Assembly (NCBI GenBank): GCA_001275005.1
Contig: JWZX01001629.1
Coordinates: 1-10,291 of the forward strand
Direction of reading: 5' to 3'
DNA length: 10,291 nt
Origin: Chrysochromulina tobinii
Taxonomy: Eukaryota; Haptophyta; Prymnesiales; Chrysochromulinaceae
Shown here: positions 8,854 through 10,291 of the stretch, piece after piece
Numbering within the stretch: the first letter of the stretch is position 1
How the letters are laid out: each line of letters opens with the position of its first letter
Notes under the pieces: generated by a model
Told to the model about the DNA's origin: nothing
The model's database searches: none
The model's input: the letters and a program-made list of their open reading frames with translations, nothing else
Position numbers and translations under genes: made by a program

Positions 8854-10291
8854 CTAGGGACCCGAGTGCTCGAAAAACATTTGGAGGCTGAGGGCGCACG
8901 TACCTTTTGGTTCAGCCTCGAGGTGGAGGAGGTAAAGGCAGCGGCGACGGGGAGGAGGTGAAGGCGACGGCGACGGGGAGGTGGTGAAGGCGGCGAGGGG
9001 GAGGTGGTGAGGGTGGAGGAGACGGCGGCGTCGGAGGCAGCGAGGGCATCGGCAAGGCGTCGGCAAGAGCGGCGGCGGCGGCGGTGGAGGCGGCGAGGGC
9101 GGCGGCGGTGGAGGCGGCGAGGGCGGCGGCGAGGGCGGCGGCAATGGAGGCGGCGAGGGTGGTGGCGTCGAGGGAGGCGGCGAGGGCGGTGGCGTCGAGG
9201 GAGGCAGTGGCGATGGCGGTGGTGGTGAGGGCGGTGGTGGCAAGAGCGGCGCCCACATGGGCGGTCGTGGTGTTGGCGGCGGTGGCGATGGCGGTGGTGG
9301 CAGTGGCGGAGGCAGCGATGGTGGTGGCGAGGGCGGTGGCGGCGAGGGTTTAGGCGAGGGCGGTGGCGGCGAGGGTGGCGGAGATGGCGGTGGCGGCGAG
9401 GGTGGCGGTGGCGATGGCGGTGGTGGCGATGGCGGTGGCAGTGGTGGCGATGGCGGTGGTGGTGAGGGCGGTGGTGGCAAGGGCGGCGGTGGCGAGGGCG
9501 GCGGTGGCGAGGGCGGTGGTGACAGTGGCAGAGGCGGCGATGGCGATGGTGGTGGCGATGGCGGCGGCGATGGCGGCGGCAGCAACGGTGGCAGAGGAGA
9601 TGTCGGAGAAGGCCGTGGAGAGGGTGGTGGTGATGGCGGTCGAGTTGATGGCAGCGGCTGAGTTGATGGAGAGGGAGAGGGCAGTAGTGGCCTGGTCGGT
9701 GGAGGTGGCGAGAGCCGATTCATCTGATGCGGCGGCGATGGCGGTGGCGATGTCGGCGGAGATGGCGGCGATAGCGGCAGCGATAGCGGTGGCGATAGCG
9801 GTTGCGATGGCGGCGATAGCGGCTGCGATCGAGATGGCGGCAGCGATAGCCGCGGCGATGGCGTCGGAGGAGAAGAGGATCCTTCCACCTTGCGGTGGTT
9901 GGATAGAGGTAGCGGTTGGATGGAGATAGCGGTGGCGATGGCGGCGGCGATAGCGGTGGCGATGGCGGCGGCGATGGCGGTGATAGCGGCAGCGATAGCG
10001 GTGGCGATGGCGGCGGCGATAGCGGCTGCGATCGAGAGGGTGATGGCGGCGGCGATGGCGGTGGCGATGGCGGCAGCGATGGCGGCGATAGCGGCTGTGA
10101 TCGAGAGGGTGATGGCGGCGGCGATAGCGGTGGCGATAGCGGTGGCGATGGCGGCGATAGCGGCTGCGATCGAGATGGCGGCAGCGATAGCTGTGGCGAT
10201 GGCGGCGGCGATGGCGGTGATGGCGGCAGCGATCAAGAGGGCGACAGCGGTGGCGATGGCGGCGATGGCGGCTGCGATAGCGGCGGCGATG
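8854..10291 (-). CDS. Ser/Pro-rich hydroxyproline-glycoprotein-like open frame, open at the right edge
   Basis: The minus-strand frame has no stop from the window edge to TAG 8854-8856. From the edge to about 9930 it reads as Ala/Ile/Thr repeats. From about 9880 to 8990 it reads as S-P(3-5) repeats like those of algal cell-wall pherophorin and extensin-type proteins. The last ~60 residues are less repetitive, with Cys/Arg clusters. No ATG lies upstream of 9723; starting there gives about 289 residues (MNRLSPPPP...). The Ala/Ile part uses the same DNA repeat in a different register, so it may not be translated. Long open frames arise easily in GC-rich repeats whose period is a multiple of three, so coding is uncertain. 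It converges with the transposase-like gene, with about 65 bp between the stops. If expressed, it would be an extracellular matrix or scale protein. Confidence 0.4.
   Translation of the reverse strand, partial: IAAAIAAAIAAIATAVALLIAAAITAIAAAIATAIAAAISIAAAIAAIATAIATAIAAAITLSITAAIAAIAAAIATAIAAAITLSIAAAIAAAIATAIAAAITAIAAAIATAIAAAIATAISIQPLPLSNHRKVEGSSSPPTPSPRLSLPPSRSQPLSPPSQPLSPPLSLPLSPPSPPTSPPPSPPHQMNRLSPPPPTRPLLPSPSPSTQPLPSTRPPSPPPSPRPSPTSPLPPLLPPPSPPPSPPPSPSPPLPLSPPPSPPPPSPPPPLPPPPSPPPPSPPLPPPSPPPPSPPPPSPPPPSPPPSPPPPSPKPSPPPPSPPPSLPPPLPPPPSPPPPTPRPPMWAPLLPPPPSPPPPSPLPPSTPPPSPPPSTPPPSPPPLPPPSPPPSPPPPPPPSPPPPPPPPLLPTPCRCPRCLRRRRLLHPHHLPLAAFTTSPSPSPSPPPRRRCLYLLHLEAEPKGTCALSLQMFFEHSGP
8925..9715. 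repeat. GC-rich purine-biased low-complexity region (GGYGGN type)
   Basis: On the plus strand the sequence consists almost entirely of GGC, GGT, GAG and GAT triplets in short degenerate units such as GGCGGTGGCGAG. Frames stay open because most units are multiples of three: Gly-rich on the plus strand, Ser/Pro-rich on the minus strand. The dense G-runs on one strand could form G-quadruplexes and are prone to slippage and assembly error. Confidence 0.9.
9720..10291. repeat. GATAGCGGC/GATGGCGGC satellite, continuing past the window edge
   Basis: The base unit is a degenerate 6- to 12-mer (GGCGAT, AGCGGY). It differs from the GAG-rich region to its left by frequent GATAGC. The array is interrupted by a non-repetitive island at about 9866-9940 that includes a CCACC-TTGC-GGTGG hairpin (9885-9898). 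The array does not end within the window. Confidence 0.9.
10018..10224. repeat. 69-bp higher-order tandem repeat, three copies
   Basis: The units start at 10018, 10087 and 10156, each marked by GATAGCGGCTGYGATCGAGA, exactly 69 bp apart. The first two differ at only about five positions. A fourth related copy of the marker sits at 9815 across the island, and a degenerate one (GATCAAGAGG) at 10231. The period equals 23 codons, so frame is maintained among these three copies. Confidence 0.85.

Noticed and set aside
4262-8926. Possible terminal inverted repeats (CACCTC near 4262 and GAGGTG near 8920)
   Set aside because: The match fades after six bases, and the right copy lies at the start of GAGG-type simple sequence, so it is not distinguishable from chance.
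9257-9661. Gly-rich plus-strand frame in the satellite
   Set aside because: It is pure low complexity, and the starting ATG falls inside the repeat. Kept only as an alternative reading, not as a gene.
8854-10291. CRISPR array
   Set aside because: The repeats have no unique spacers of constant length, and the context is eukaryotic. This is minisatellite DNA.

Overview
The window looks like nuclear DNA of a GC-rich, single-celled eukaryote, most likely a marine microalga. A haptophyte is my best guess, by inference only. The reasons are long GC-rich coding frames with no operon layout, a chromatin-type BAH domain, a secreted protein rich in N-glycosylation sequons with a LamG-like domain, Ser/Pro-rich coding potential of the algal cell-wall type, extensive GC-rich satellite DNA, and candidate spliceosomal splice sites. 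Two of the four genes have no ATG where the open frame begins, which fits genes with introns better than bacterial genes.

Layout. Positions 1-418 hold no supported gene. Positions 419 to about 3267 (minus strand) encode a large secreted protein: a probable six-hairpin glycosidase-like region, a beta-sandwich, a LamG-like domain and a helical tail. It is divergent from a plus-strand gene at 3311-4252 that encodes a BAH-domain protein with a C-terminal coiled coil. Fewer than 60 bp separate the two. A 254-bp spacer follows, with a degenerate ~38-bp direct repeat.

Positions 4507-8789 (plus strand) hold one large transposase-like gene split between two reading frames. The 5' part has an unrecognised N-terminal domain, three 22-residue repeats and a Gln-rich coiled coil, then the start of a probable RNase H-like core with an Asp-Lys-Gly-Gly motif. 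The 3' part carries the rest: GGD, CxxC, PLH, YHG, PKLH and ExxxExxH motifs. The two parts can be joined cleanly by an intron of 380 or 524 nt that ends at a strong acceptor at 7042, although a disabling frameshift is not excluded.

Positions 8854-10291 are GC-rich low-complexity DNA. On the minus strand this is one open frame, Ser/Pro-rich (hydroxyproline-rich-glycoprotein-like) towards 8854 and Ala/Ile-rich towards the right edge. The edge portion has a 69-bp higher-order repeat. The reading register of that repeat changes at a short non-repetitive island near 9870-9935.

No shared pathway links these genes. The picture is two ordinary host genes next to a probable mobile element and a satellite or cell-wall-protein locus. 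The most interesting items are the transposase-like gene and its unexplained N-terminal half, and the register switch in the satellite-encoded protein.
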